A stretch of DNA of 64,000 bases from Batillaria attramentaria (GCA_018292915.2 JACVVK020000014.1:556001-620000); one strand, 5' to 3'. Positions 25,168 through 36,134 are shown, numbered from the stretch's first letter. Numbers and translations: made by a program. The notes: generated by a model not told the origin, from the letters alone.

Positions 25168-25612
25168 TATGGTATGGTATGGTATGGTATGGTATGGTAT
25201 GGTATGGTATGGTAGACTTCTCCTCGGCGCACATATCCATCTCTTCTGAAATGCTCATGGCGCCGCAGGGCGGGCTGGAAGACGAAGCAGTGAAAGCCTG
25301 CTGCCGCTAAGCGCTACTTCATGTGCAAACCTCCACCCTGGTATTCACTCTGGTGCGTGCGACAGTATTTCAGTTTTCCATACCACCGACCACAGCCTAC
25401 TCTTCCTGGAAACATGGACGTGGGATTTTTAGAGCGCACACTTGTTATTTGTGCGTGCGTGTGTACACGAGGGCGGGACAGGCATCGTAAACAAGTCTGC
25501 ACGTGATTTTGACTCGATTTGGAAAGGAAAAGTCCATCCAAATTCCTGCCCACCAGGGATTCGAACCTGGCGGCTCAGGATCCGAACTCGGATACCACTA
25601 GGCCAAATCCCC
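25168..25612 (-). mobile_element. SINE-3 copy, full length
   Basis: Read on the minus strand: tRNA-like head (A box TTTGGCCTAGTGGTATCC, B box AGGTTCGAATCCC) at 25545-25612, body, then an (ATACC)n tail whose complement (TATGG)n occupies 25168-25214. Contains a 38 bp segment (about 25304-25341) absent from the 60.6 kb copy. Confidence 0.92.
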
Positions 25613-26227
25613 TTGTACGTCCGTCGCACACCAGCTTGTGTGAAGAGGTGCGTCGCGTACCATGTCGTCGGCGTACTCTACGCGTACCGGAATACGCGTA
25701 CCGGCTCGTAAGCAGCCGTGTACGTCGCGTTCCAGATTGGGGCGACAAGGTACGTCGTACGTTCACCATACTGCCCAAAGTATACGACATTGACCATGAC
25801 ATCCACACTGCAGTGCGAGGGACGAGGAAACGGGGCGTGTTTCGCGAGTAATTTTCTTCTCATTTGTGCTGCGTTCATTCTCGCGGCAACTCTTGACTCT
25901 GGAAAGCTAGGGGTTATCTGCAGGTATCTCCTGACATGAGTCGTGCATTATGTTGCTGTAAATGGAAGTCCTGTCACCGATAGCAGAAGCGATGCCAGCG
26001 GTGTCCTTAAATAATAATGGCAACATTCGACAGCTATTGCGTAAACTTTGTGCACGATAAAAACGGAGCCTTTGGTGAATTGCTTGGGTGGGATAGCGGG
26101 AAGTGTGAGTGATTTTGTGTGGGTGTGTTGAAGGATAGGGGACGGGGGATAGGGGAGGGGGAGAGGTGGTCTCGCGGGAAGGAACGAGGGTCACAGAGAG
26201 GGTCAAGATATTGCTGAGGATGTGGAG
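25613..26227. other. Gene-free unique stretch
   Basis: CpG/ACG-rich at 25613-25760 (repeated CGTAC/ACGTCG words). A GGGGAT-rich purine run at 26135-26170. No gene recognised. Confidence 0.4.
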
Positions 26228-26665
26228 AGTGGTTTAAAGGCTCAGTCTTGAAGATTTTTGTGCGCACAGATCTGTTTTGAGCAGTTTTTCGTGATACCTA
26301 TCGTCACATCACTTAGACACTCGCACAGTGACAGCAGCTCCAATGCTGGCGTTGAGCCAACCGAAGACAATAGTGACTCACTGACGTGGCTAGTATGCTG
26401 AGCGGGTGAGATTTATACAATGTATCAACAGGGGGAGCCAGGGTGGCCGAATGGTAGAGCGTTGGACTTCCAATGCTCGGGTCGTGAGTTCGTATCCCGG
26501 TTGGGGCCAAATATTTGTGCTGGCTTTTTCATCGTTGCCCCGTCTTTGATATCACCCGTATGTGGTGGGAAAGGACGTTAAACCCCCAAACACCCACCCA
26601 CCCTTATATCAACAGAATTTGAATGTCCGACCGCTCGAGTAAAACGTAAACAATTTGTATCGCAC
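26228..26665 (+). repeat. Repeat-R copy split by a SINE-1 insertion
   Basis: 26228-26430 and 26607-26665 together align with 48072-48302: GCACAGATC...GAGCAGTTTTTCGTGATACC, ACAGTGACAGC, ATGCTGGCG, then GAATTTGAATGTCCGACCGC TCGAG. Divergence is substantial, so the family is old relative to the SINE. Confidence 0.75.
26431..26606 (+). mobile_element. SINE-1 copy, full length, with target-site duplication
   Basis: Complete head to tail, subfamily A (CATCGTTGCCCCG, CCGTATGTGGTGGG, AAACCCCCAAACACCC). Flanked by TATCAACA at 26423-26430 and 26607-26614; inserted inside Repeat-R. Confidence 0.96.
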
Positions 26666-26838
26666 TATGAGCTATACTTATTATCAAGATAAAGGAATTC
26701 GGGCATGCAGGCGCACTGTCAAGCGCAACCGTTGTAAAAGATAAGCTGGCTTGGTAAACGTGGAAATACTCCGTTTAATGTGGAGTGTGCATTTGAATAA
26801 AAGGTGCATTGTTTCCGTTTCGATTCGTTTGATTCCAT

Positions 26839-26841
<3 letters not shown>
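26666..26841. other. Short unique stretch
   Basis: No gene recognised. Confidence 0.4.

Positions 26842-26892
<51 letters not shown>
26842..26892. repeat. (CT)n then (CA)n
   Basis: (CT)n 26842-26872 followed by (CA)n to 26892. Confidence 0.97.
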
Positions 26893-27692
26893 CCGAGCGT
26901 GTGCCAGGCACCTTGCGCGCACACTCTAATCCCAAATCCCACAAACATACCCGGATAGCTTCCAACCCCGGGTCCTAATGAGATCAAGTTTACCCGTCTT
27001 GCCCTCCTCCCACTCCACCCCCCCCCTCACCCCCCCTCCCCCGCCCAGTGAAGTATTGTGCAAAGGAGAGTCTGCCATACCCCAGGTGTTACCCATTCGT
27101 ACACAGACTCACGGAGCAAGAGAAAATCCAATAAAGATAAAAAGTCAGGCCAGATATTTGCTCGCCGACCATTGTGCAGACCCTTTGGCGGAGGAGATGT
27201 GATCTGAAGAAACTCCCGCGCAAAGAAAAGGGAACAGGTTCAAAAGGCTTCCCTTTCATCTTGGCTCGGTCCCACGTCCACGGAGAGGTGTTGGCGTTTT
27301 GGAGAATTCAATGACTTGTGTACATTAGCGCCTTGTGCAGACACTCACTAAAACCAAGATTGGCCTTTGTTGCCTTTTTTTTTTCTTTCGGAGTGGACAA
27401 AAAACAAAGTTGGGGACCCCTTTGGCCCCCGGAACACCTGTGAAATAACTTGTGCTTGCACTGCGTAAGGGTTTCCTGTGCCTTTGGAGACACGATCCGG
27501 GCGCTCCACTGGTGGCGTGTGACCACACTATGAAGGTGTCGTTCTGTCACGTATGAGATGACTGGTGAGGATTAACGTCCAGTTAGCAGCAAAGTGGCTA
27601 TCCAGGAGCAGTTCATATACCGAACAAGTCAGCAAGAAGCTTTGTCCTCTGAAAAGAAATGAAAAACAGCCATTGACCAACATAAAATGACG
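26893..27692. other. Gene-free stretch with unique island
   Basis: 27050-27300 has balanced composition and no repeat match, with CCCCAGGTGTTACCC (T-box-like AGGTGTTA). C-rich run at 27015-27042. No domain in any frame. Confidence 0.4.
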
Positions 27693-28010
27693 CCCCCCCC
27701 CCCAACCCCCCCCCCCACCCCCCCAAAAAAAAACAAACAAACAACAACAACAAAAACAACCAAACAAACAAACAAACAAAATAACAAAACAACAACAACA
27801 AAAACAAACCAAAAAACAAAACAAAAAACACAAACAACAACAACAAAAACAACAAATAAACAAACAAACAAAACAACACCCCAAAACAAATTAAAAGAAC
27901 AAAACAAGAACCCACGCAAACAAACAAACAAACAAACAAAAGTACGTTCCCTATCCTCATCATCATGTTTTTCTCCTCCCCCCCACCCCCCCCCCCCCCC
28001 CCTGCTCTTT
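27693..28010. repeat. C-run, (CAAA)n and (CAA)n low complexity
   Basis: C-rich at 27693-27723, A/C tri- and tetranucleotides to 27940, C-rich again 27978-28002. Long frames on both strands here are artefacts. Confidence 0.95.
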
Positions 28011-28109
28011 ATCACCATCATTATCGTCACCACCTTCAACAAACAGCAGAAGTAGTTCGTGTTTTACAGTGCCGGCATTAGAAGGAATTCAAACTCTCAT
28101 GAACTTGAA

Positions 28110-28260
28110 TGGTAGAGCGTTGGACTTCTAATGCTCTGGTCGTGAGTTCGTATCCTGGCTGGGGCCAAATATTTATGCTGGCTTTTTCATCGTTGCCCCG
28201 TCTTTGATATCACCCGTATGTGGTGGAAAAGGACGTTAAACCCCCAGACACCCACCCACC
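28110..28260 (+). mobile_element. SINE-1 copy, slightly 5' truncated, 14 bp target-site duplication
   Basis: Starts within the A box (TGGTAGAGCG) and runs to CCCACCCACC. Perfect direct repeat CTCATGAACTTGAA at 28096-28109 and 28261-28274. Truncation with an intact duplication indicates insertion from an incomplete reverse transcript. Confidence 0.97.
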
Positions 28261-28274
28261 CTCATGAACTTGAA

Positions 28275-28861
28275 ACTCTTACGCAATCTTGTTGAAAATC
28301 TTATACAATCCTGTTATACTTTGTAAGACTCTCTATTCTCCTGTATCACACCTGTATTGTGAATACACTGCATAAGTTCATCACACGCATGCGCGCACAA
28401 TGTGTCTCTTTCGTTGTTAAAAAAAAATGCGAGAATCGACCCGACATTTTCATACAGTCTCAATCTGTTGAGACTCGATCTGTGTTGAGTGTATTGTCGA
28501 ACCAAGTCCAGGCACTCTCCTAGCTTTCGGGCAAAGCCAAACTAGTTATCCTTCCCTGACAAAGTGAGCACGTGCGACAATCAAACTGCACGACGTGACG
28601 ACACATACTTTATGTCAGCCGCGCTTATTTTGATATCATTTTGTTCCTCTGCTTTCTGGGGGGTGCTTCAGGCGCACCCGGCGTACCCAGATCTTTTCTT
28701 CTGATCTCGCGTGTGTTTGTGACTTTACAAAACAGACAGGTGTTAGGGCGTCAATATTGGGATACCCTTTTTTTCCTTTTTTGATTCGTCATAGGAGAGT
28801 CCTTGTGATACATGTGTATATATATGACGCGGAAGACACTCACTTGCTCGTGCGTCTGTTA
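28275..28861. other. Gene-free unique stretch
   Basis: No gene recognised. Confidence 0.4.
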
Positions 28862-28985
28862 CAGCTCGGCTTGCGTGTTCAAATCCCGGCGGCAGAAAAC
28901 ATTTGTGCTGCTTTTTTTTCTCGTTGCCCCGTCTTTGATATCAGCTTTACTTGGTGGAAAAGGACGTTAAACCCACTTAAAAAGT
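28862..28985 (+). mobile_element. SINE-1 copy, diverged head
   Basis: B box GTTCAAATCCCGG, CTCGTTGCCCCGTCTTTGAT, GGTGGAAAAGGACGTTAAAC. The 5' head is poorly preserved. Confidence 0.85.
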
Positions 28986-28999
28986 CGCCATTGTAGCGA

Positions 29000-29130
29000 T
29001 CATGGCGAGAGGGTGGGTGCATGGATTTCAAAGAAGGTCGTGGCCCTGGTAAAAGGATTTGGCCACGCTGAGATCCGAACCCTAGACGTTTTGATCTAGA
29101 GTCCAAAATTCCACCCGTTTGGCCGCCTGT
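29000..29130 (-). mobile_element. Possible tRNA-like SINE head of another family
   Basis: Minus strand reads GGCGGCCAAACGGGTGG...GACTCTAGATC...GGGTTCGGATCTC, a tRNA-like A box/B box pair spaced as in a tRNA head. No second copy in the window, so the family is unproven. Confidence 0.4.
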
Positions 29131-29335
29131 TTCCGCTGATCATAGGATGTGTGTTATTTTTAATTATTAGATTAAATGCTGCATGCGTTCGGTAAATGTG
29201 TACGGAAGTCATAGCTGTGTTATTGCAGATACGCACATGATCTCTAGTGGAGAGACTCGAGTACACTGTATTACTCTTTCGCTGGGACATCGTTTGAACT
29301 CACACCTTTCCGGTCCCAGTTTGTCTCTTTCTCTA

Positions 29336-29500
29336 GGGGCAGCCAGGATAACCGAAGTGGAGAGCGCTGGACTATCAATGCTAAGGTTGTGAGTTCGAAT
29401 CCCAGTTGGGAGTCAAATATTTTTACTCCTTGACTCTCATTTGATATCACCCGTAAGTGATGGAAAAAGACGTTAAACCTGCAAACATCCACCCCTCCCT
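29336..29500 (+). mobile_element. SINE-1 copy, diverged
   Basis: GGGGCAGCCAGGATAACCGA, GTGAGTTCGAATCCCAGTTG, GATATCACCCGTAAGTGATG, GACGTTAAACCTGC. Scattered substitutions mark an older copy. Confidence 0.88.
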
Positions 29501-29529
29501 TGTTTCTTCGTTAACGGAAGAGGAGATGC

Positions 29530-29680
29530 CGGGACAGTGGAGCGGTAGAGTATTGGACTTTCAATGCTCGGGTCGTGAGTTTGAATCCTGACAAGGAGCC
29601 AAATATTGTGCTGTTTTTTTCGTCGTTGCATCGTCTATGATATCACCCATGTGGTGGGAAAACACCCAACCATCCTTTAA
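29530..29680 (+). mobile_element. SINE-1 copy, diverged and deleted at 3' end
   Basis: GCGGTAGAGTATTGGACTTT CAATGCTCGGGTCGTGAGTT, then GATATCACCCATGTGGTGGG; the GACGTTAAAC block is deleted. Confidence 0.87.
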
Positions 29681-30606
29681 CGACAGTCTGAGCTGTCTAA
29701 CACCACGGACACCAAGACAAAAAACAGTCCTTCAAATGAGGAAAACAAAAATTAACGCAGGCACCAAAACAAAATAAAGTGCGAGTAATTAAAACCCTCC
29801 ACTTGTGATCAAGCGAAATGTGTCAAACAGCTCCGTATAAATTTGTCTCTTGGCTAATGACAGCGCTGAAAGGGGCTGACAATCAAATTGCCCATCAAAT
29901 TAGCCAAGAAAACAGCCGAGACAGTAACGACCCCCCTCCCACGTGTCCTGAGACGACATTTTGTATTCCTACGCGTGGACAGGCGTTGGTCGGGCTTCAA
30001 CTTTGACCTCCAGTGTCAGCGTGGGTCGGGCTTGTTTGTGGTGACAGATGACGCACTTTCTCTTTCAGTTTCACATCTGAACAGAGTGTGTCGTCAGAAT
30101 TTTTACTTGATCAAATGGATCGCACTTTATGAAGCAGTTAGGTACAGATTTGTTGGAGTAAGAAAGGCGCCAGTCAGCGATGTTATGTTCAGATACTTTC
30201 TTCGTCAGAAATGCAGCAGTTTCTGTGTTAATTTTTGCATTATCAAATACATGTATCCAGTTTAGACACTGTACACAAACTTTGTTGTTTTTGTTGTTGT
30301 TGGTGGTGGTGGTTTTGCTGTTGTTGTTGTTAACATTAGACTCGACGTAAATTAGCCGAAAATTTGGGTAAACCTACACCTTTGATTTCTCGTTGACAAT
30401 CCTTTGAAATGTGCTCTTTTTCGTGATCAAGAGGTCGTGGGTTTAAATCTCGACACGGCCAAAGAAATAAATATACCGGCTGTCTGTCTTTAATTTTGCT
30501 TGAAACAACATAATTATATTCCTGCTTACGAGCAATAAAAATAACTAAAATTCTTACAAAAATTAATATTTGCATTGCGTCCATGTTCGGCAGACATTTC
30601 AAAAAC
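29681..30606. other. Gene-free stretch, with a tRNA-like scrap
   Basis: 30415-30470 (ATCAAGAGGTCGTGGGTTTA AATCTCGACACGG) resembles a SINE B-box region. (GTT)n/(GGT)n at 30283-30330. No gene recognised. Confidence 0.45.
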
Positions 30607-30608
30607 TA

Positions 30609-31080
30609 TGGGGTCACTAAGGGTGATCTCATAATTACGGTAACTGTTATAAGGAACTCGATTCGTTAACTGAGTGACATCCTCGTCTATTTTGTTTTCT
30701 AAGTACCGTGCCGCTTCGTGCCACATGTGCGTCCATGCGAAATGGATGGCCGCATTTGAGTCACAAAATGTCACCGGGGACGACTTGAAATTCGGCCAGT
30801 CCTGTTCAGAGCCAGGAACAGTAGCGGTATTGTCCACTGATAATTGCACAACCGTGTCATCGGCATTGTATGACGTATAGCGTGTGGTCAGGTTCGACTG
30901 CGTTCATCATCAGCCTACGTGGTATGTTTGTATGTGTGTGTGTGTGTGGTTGATATCACCGCATAACACATGGACCGTGGGTAGATATATGCGATTGTTT
31001 CCTGACAAGCAGGAAACTGTACCTACTTCACTGTCGTTGTTTCTGTAGCAGTAATTATGAGATCACCCTCACTGACCGCA
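30609..31080. mobile_element. MITE-2: Tc1/mariner-like non-autonomous element
   Basis: Terminal inverted repeats of 30 bp at 30609-30638 and 31051-31080 match at 27 positions; both share AGGGTGATCTCATAATTAC read inward. A TA dinucleotide abuts each end (30607-30608 and 31081-31082), the duplication expected for Tc1/mariner-type insertion. The 472 bp interior has no transposase. Confidence 0.75.
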
Positions 31081-31172
31081 TAATTCTTGAGAAGTGGACC
31101 GAGTATAAAAACATTAATTACGGATACTTTAATGTTACCATTATTAGGCTTTATGTAGAGAGACTTCTGTTT

Positions 31173-31206
31173 TTATGTTGTTTCCATAGTAATGGAAACA
31201 ACATAA
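31173..31206. other. Perfect 15 bp hairpin palindrome
   Basis: TTATGTTGTTTCCAT, loop AGTA, then its exact reverse complement. The centre also resembles an RFX X-box (GTTTCCATAGTAA). Confidence 0.85.
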
Positions 31207-31397
31207 TAGGACGGGCTAAAATTTCCACGTTCATAGGCAAGCATCTGTGGTACAAACGCACGTCACTGCCGATCTCCCGCAGAGACGATTATGCAAGTGT
31301 AACTCTGACAATGACGTAAGAAAACCTGCGTCATCGATGCTGGCATGTATGCTGTTCCGAACGCGCTTCTTCTCCTCACTGAGTGCCGTCTGTATGG

Positions 31398-31398
<1 letters not shown>

Positions 31399-31464
<66 letters not shown>
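31399..31464. repeat. (TG)n microsatellite
   Basis: About 66 bp. Confidence 0.98.
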
Positions 31465-31467
<3 letters not shown>

Positions 31468-31474
31468 TGTGTCC

Positions 31475-32075
31475 GGGCCCGTTTCTTCGAAAATACTCAA
31501 CCGAATGGCTTCAAATTTGGGGTATCCAAATTTATCAAAATGTTACATTAGACGATTCAAGCGTGTGATGATTGCTTAAGTGATTTGGGAGTTATCGCCC
31601 TTTTGAGACAAGTTGGTTGTCTTTCGTGTACAGGCGTAATATTTATTTAAATCACTCAATTTTTTGGCAGTAGATAGCTTGAATACGGACTCTGAATTGA
31701 CTCACTACTAGAAAATGGTCGCTCTTATAGTTTTCATGTAAACCGAGCCTGAGTTGACATTGCATGTGAACCCAGTTCAGATGCCTATTTCTCCGAAAAT
31801 ACTGAACCGATCGATTTCAAATTTGGGGTTTCTAAATGAATCAAGATTGTTGAATAGAAGGCCCGATCCAGGTACGATTGCACACATGATTTGCGAGTTA
31901 TCGCCCTTTTCAGAATAAGTGGCTTTCTGGCGTTTAAAGGCGTAATATTTACCTAAACCACTCCATTTTTTGGACATAGATAGCATGAATACGGACTCTC
32001 AACTAAGTGAAGTTTGGAGGTTGTCGCTTTTATACTTTTGGCGTAAGCCGTACCTGATGAAAGTGCTGGTGAACA
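31475..32075. repeat. Diverged tandem duplication of about 300 bp
   Basis: Unit 1 (about 31475-31770) and unit 2 (about 31771-32075) align along their length: TTTCTTCGAAAATACTCAAC/TTTCTCCGAAAATACTGAAC, TTCAAATTTGGGGT, GAGTTATCGCCCTTTT, GGCGTAATATTTA, TAGATAGC.TGAATACGGACT. No coding potential is evident. Confidence 0.88.
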
Positions 32076-32794
32076 CACTTTAGATCTCAAAATCGCTCCT
32101 ACTATACATAGATAATGAGCCTGGGGTGCCATAAAAAATATACAAAAAAATTAGAAAAATTCACTGCAGCCGTTATCGTCAGTTGACTCGAAAATTTGTA
32201 CTCACAGCACATTTCCTCTGCAAGCCACACGCCTCACAAACATCGAAGAAGAGACGCACGCGCACTGACGTAAAGTAAGTGCGTCATGTTTGATTGACGT
32301 GATGCTGTTTTTTCTTGGGGGTGTCTCGCCACTTTCTTTCGGAATTCCTCTGTTTGGAGACGTGGTGTTGTATTTTACTTATGCTATGTCGCCATCATCG
32401 TGCACTCGCAGAGATGATACGGGATACAACAGACTACAACTCCAATACTTTATGAACAGAATATGCGCGGAGAACAAATTCATGAAAGAAGAAGAATCCA
32501 GAACGCTGTGCAGGGGGGCTGCTTACGTCAGATCTAGAACATTCCTCAACTTACTGGAAGGCTCGAAATCTCTCCAAGGTGACGTAATCTACTGACGTTA
32601 CTGCACCAGCATGTTCTGGGATGGTCTAGAAATTATTTTGCATCGAAATGCAGTATCTTTTCGCAAGAGTCTCTACAACTTGACATGTGGAAAGCGGGAA
32701 TTTCAGTGGGTTTCGTTTTTGCCACTGACTCACACTCAGAAGCATAATGCAAAGATCTTGGAAACATAAAGATAGTTCACTTACCTCCCTTTGA
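32076..32794. other. Gene-free unique stretch
   Basis: A 101-codon frame at 32290-32595 has no recognisable domain. Confidence 0.4.
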
Positions 32795-33256
32795 GGGACA
32801 ACGCGTAAGAGTTGTCTGCGCGCATTAGCGCGCATCCCGCAGATCTACGCAGTTGTTTGACCCAATCCTACACTAGCCGCCGTAAAACATTTTAAGAAAA
32901 TAAACAAAAACGAAGATGTCAGCGACTGCCAGGTGGTCTCCCCCCATATATTTCGCATGTGTTTTAGGCCTATGGAAAACATAAGTACTCTCAAAGTTCC
33001 GGAGGACGAAAGAAAGAACTAGTTTGGCTTTCACTGCTGTACGTAGGCTACGCAGTGCATTTCGTTCGATGTGTTCAAGTAAAACTAGTACGGAACACAG
33101 AAAGATCGAATGTGCGAGAGATCCAAAGATGGACGCATCCGCTGAATACTTCCTGCTAACTCAGCATTAATCATATCTGCGACCGACGATCCAGCAGATT
33201 CTATGTTGTGATATGGTTTTACAATGGTTAGAACGAAGTTCAGCCGGATGATTTTG

Positions 33257-33295
<39 letters not shown>

Positions 33296-33678
33296 CTGAA
33301 TTTAGATGCAGGTAGACGCTAGCACAATTTAAGTCACCGTGATTTGTAAAGTTGTCAGGGAAAAAAAATTACGCTGTATCTGCGTCAGCCGCGTGTGTTT
33401 ACTGTTAGTTTACACTGCATGCACACGTACCACTTGAGGTCTTTTTTTTTTTTCTTTTTTTTTTTTGGACAAGAAAGCGAAAAAAAAAATGTTTGTTTTT
33501 CAACAGGAATACCAAAAGAAGTATTTCCCCGTTTATATTTGTCTGTTATTTGAACAATTCGGCGCAGAACACAATTGCATGCTTTTGTGATCGCTTTCCA
33601 CTTTCCGCCATGCTGTCACTATAGGGGCCAGATCTAGGATGCGCGCTAATGCGGGCAGACAACTCTTCGCGTTGTCCC
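32795..33678. repeat. Region bounded by a ~50 bp inverted repeat
   Basis: 32795-32846 (GGGACAACGCGTAAGAGTTG...GCGCGCATTAGCGCGCATCC) and 33630-33678 are reverse complements with a few differences. Each arm contains its own GCGCGC-ATTA-GCGCGC palindrome. The 780 bp between includes a (GT)n tract (33259-33294) and poly-T/poly-A runs, no transposase. No clear target duplication outside. Confidence 0.8.
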
Positions 33679-34868
33679 GCTATATGTCTCTCTTACGACA
33701 CTCTCTGGAGCACAGAGTCTTTCAGTGGAAAGTACCTCTGTGCACAGTGGGGAAATGGCGCTCACTGCGCTACCGTGACGGGCCTAAATTGTCTCGGTGC
33801 TCTCAAACACAAGGTCGCGCACTATGTCATCCTTGACCAGCTTTGAACCCAGAGGGATCCTCAGTGGCGCAAGTGATTAGCAGGCTGTCTTCAGAGTGAA
33901 AGTAGGCGTGTTTCTGAATCAGAGACATACATAACCTGTCTCTGTCTGAATGGACAGATCTATTATTACATTCAGTCCTAGAGCACGGGTGTGTATGCTT
34001 TTGTAATCGTCTCTTATTCCACCACAAGGCAGGTACGTGATCGTCTGCACCGTGCAATAATACTTGCCTGTAGAGTGCAACACCCTTGCCTGTCAGAGTG
34101 CAACCCCCTTGCCGTTTACTCACATCCTGTTGGGTCAGTCTACCACGTAAACAGTGCCATCAAAGCGCAACAATAATTGTCCGCTGGCAAAGATTTTGCC
34201 CAAACGAAAAGTGGTCGGATATTCAAGACTTCGTTTCAAATCGAATCATATGACACACAAGTCTCTGCTTTTCTAAAAAAAAATTCGCCATTTTTAAAAA
34301 TGGCGCTGGGTGTAAGCAGTCACATTTTCACGCCCCGCCGAAAAGGGACTGCACTCTGGAGTCTACTCTTACGAGGGCAGGAGTGACGCGTCTTTCTGAT
34401 TCCAAGGTCTTTGCATAATGTGTGTGTGTGTGTGTGTGTGTGTAGGGGGAGGGGGGGTGCGTGCGTGCGCGCGCAAGCGCGCGTCTAAGGCGAGAGAGAG
34501 AGAGAGAGGGTCTCTTCTCCGATACCAGTAAGCAATCGTCTGTCAGTCAGGTCTGCGGGAAGTAACTCTGTCAAAGGGGAACGACTTTATTACAAGAATT
34601 CATTCACCCATGTAGAACCTCGCATACGCCAACAAGTTGTGACGTCAACCAGCTAGGCGAGCTCACACGACCTCATGTGTTTGGGTTTTTGCAAGTGCAT
34701 AGAGGCACGATAAGGGTTTTCAGTACTTTCTTTATGTCAGCATGCTTGATGTCAGAGAGCTTGCGTTCCGGCGTGTGCGCGCGGGCTGCATACATGACAC
34801 AACGACTACGACTGTGACTACAGCAGGTCATTGAATGGAAACAACATATTGGGCTGGTGGCCATCTTG
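33679..34868. other. Gene-free stretch
   Basis: (GT)n then G/CG-rich at 34420-34480 and (GA)n at 34492-34510. No gene recognised; several frames of 60-100 codons lack domains. Confidence 0.4.
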
Positions 34869-34881
34869 TTGAACAGTTACG

Positions 34882-35055
34882 GGGGAGTGGGTGCTTGGGG
34901 GTTAACGTCCTTTTCCACCACATACGGGTGATATCAAAGACGTTGCAACGATGATAAAGCCAGCACAAATATTTGGCCCCAGCCGGGATACGAACTCACG
35001 ACCCGAGCATTAGAAGTCCAACGTACGCTCTACCATTCGGCCACCCCGGCTCCCC
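34882..35055 (-). mobile_element. SINE-1 copy, full length, 13 bp target-site duplication
   Basis: Minus-strand full copy ending GGCCACCCCGGCTCCCC. Flanked by TTGAACAGTTACG at 34869-34881 and 35056-35068. Confidence 0.97.
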
Positions 35056-35248
35056 TTGAACAGTTACGCTTATTTTCGTAACAGTTTCTCTTAGAGATTA
35101 GTAGAGCTCGGAATACAACACCCTGACGTTTGTTGGTCGTGAAAACAAAGAAAACTCAGCCGTCCATGTTTCCCTTGTCGGTTTCTCAGTGAAACAATAT
35201 TGGGAGACAGTCCCATGAGAAATGTGCTCGATGAAAGGGGACCGCACC

Positions 35249-35527
35249 CTGGGTCCGTATGTCATGGTCGAGGTTAGGGCTTTTAGCCCTGGGTTAAACT
35301 CGAACTAAACTAGCTCTAGGGTTGAATTTTCCGTTGTTTTTTGTTTTAAATCAAGAAGGGAGCCATTCCAGCAAGGGGCCTAAGCTGTTAAAGAAGGATT
35401 TTTTTCCTTCCTTTTTTCGCTTCCTTTTTTTAAAATTTAATTTTGCTTTTGGGGTTCTTTTGTCCTAGTCTGGGATAGGCCCGTAGCCGCGGGTTAAATT
35501 AACCTCGACTTTTACATACGGGCTAGA
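35249..35527 (+). mobile_element. MITE-1 copy
   Basis: Left end CTGGGTCCGTATGTC, right end TTTTACATACGGGCTAG; internal GTCGAGGTTAGGGCTTTTAG and CTAGCTCTAGGGTTG shared with 44.3 and 46.4 kb. Includes the CCGCGGGTTAAATTAACCTC segment that the 44.3 kb copy lacks. Confidence 0.85.
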
Positions 35528-35689
35528 TCCATTCGTATTACAATAATGCCACCAGCTACTGCATTCTGGCTACAATCAGCTGAACGCAGGCCTGTCTGTA
35601 CATTTATTTGTGCACGTGTCTTAGTGGTCTGATGCTAGACATCACTAATACAACCCAGCACGATCTGTGAGTCTAAAACTGGTAGCAGA

Positions 35690-35978
35690 TGGTGGCCGAT
35701 CGTCGGGGATTCTCTCTGGGTACTCCGGCTTCCTCCCCCTCTGCTTTGGAAATGTTCAGCCCTCAAAATTTGAAAAATAAATGCAATTCTAAATTCCGAA
35801 ACTTAAATAGCTGAGCTGACCCTTCGCACCGCGTGATTGTAATGTGTTTATGTCCAGTGTGTGAATGTGTGTGATTCACGTGAGCGTGCGTATTGGGTTC
35901 AGTCATTTCGCGGCGCTTTGAGCCGATTCATGAAATTGGGTAAAGCGCCTATACAATACTCATTATTATTATTATTTG
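35690..35978 (+). mobile_element. SINE-2 copy, head missing
   Basis: GGCCGATCGTCGGGGATTCT, CTCCCCCTCTGCTTTGGAAA, CTGAGCTGACCCTTCGCACC, GTGATTCACGTGAGCGTGCG, and a (ATT)n tail. The tRNA-like head is absent. Confidence 0.92.
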
Positions 35979-36134
35979 TTTTGCATGAATGTAATAATAA
36001 TTTCTTATGACGACCATCAGTCCGGCGTCAGAGAAAGGGGAGTTGCTCGGTCTTGTTCAGTAACGATAATAACGAAGTCAACAGCAACATTCTTGTGTAT
36101 GACGTCTCTTTCATGAGGGGTATTCACTGACGAC

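Noticed and set aside
26431..26505. tRNA genes at SINE-1 heads
   Set aside because: The same head occurs about 15 times attached to the same body and tail; none looks like a free-standing tRNA.
30336..30602. Protein with RDLNPRPLDH-type motif (minus strand)
   Set aside because: This peptide is the usual translation of tRNA-like SINE B-box sequence, not a gene product.
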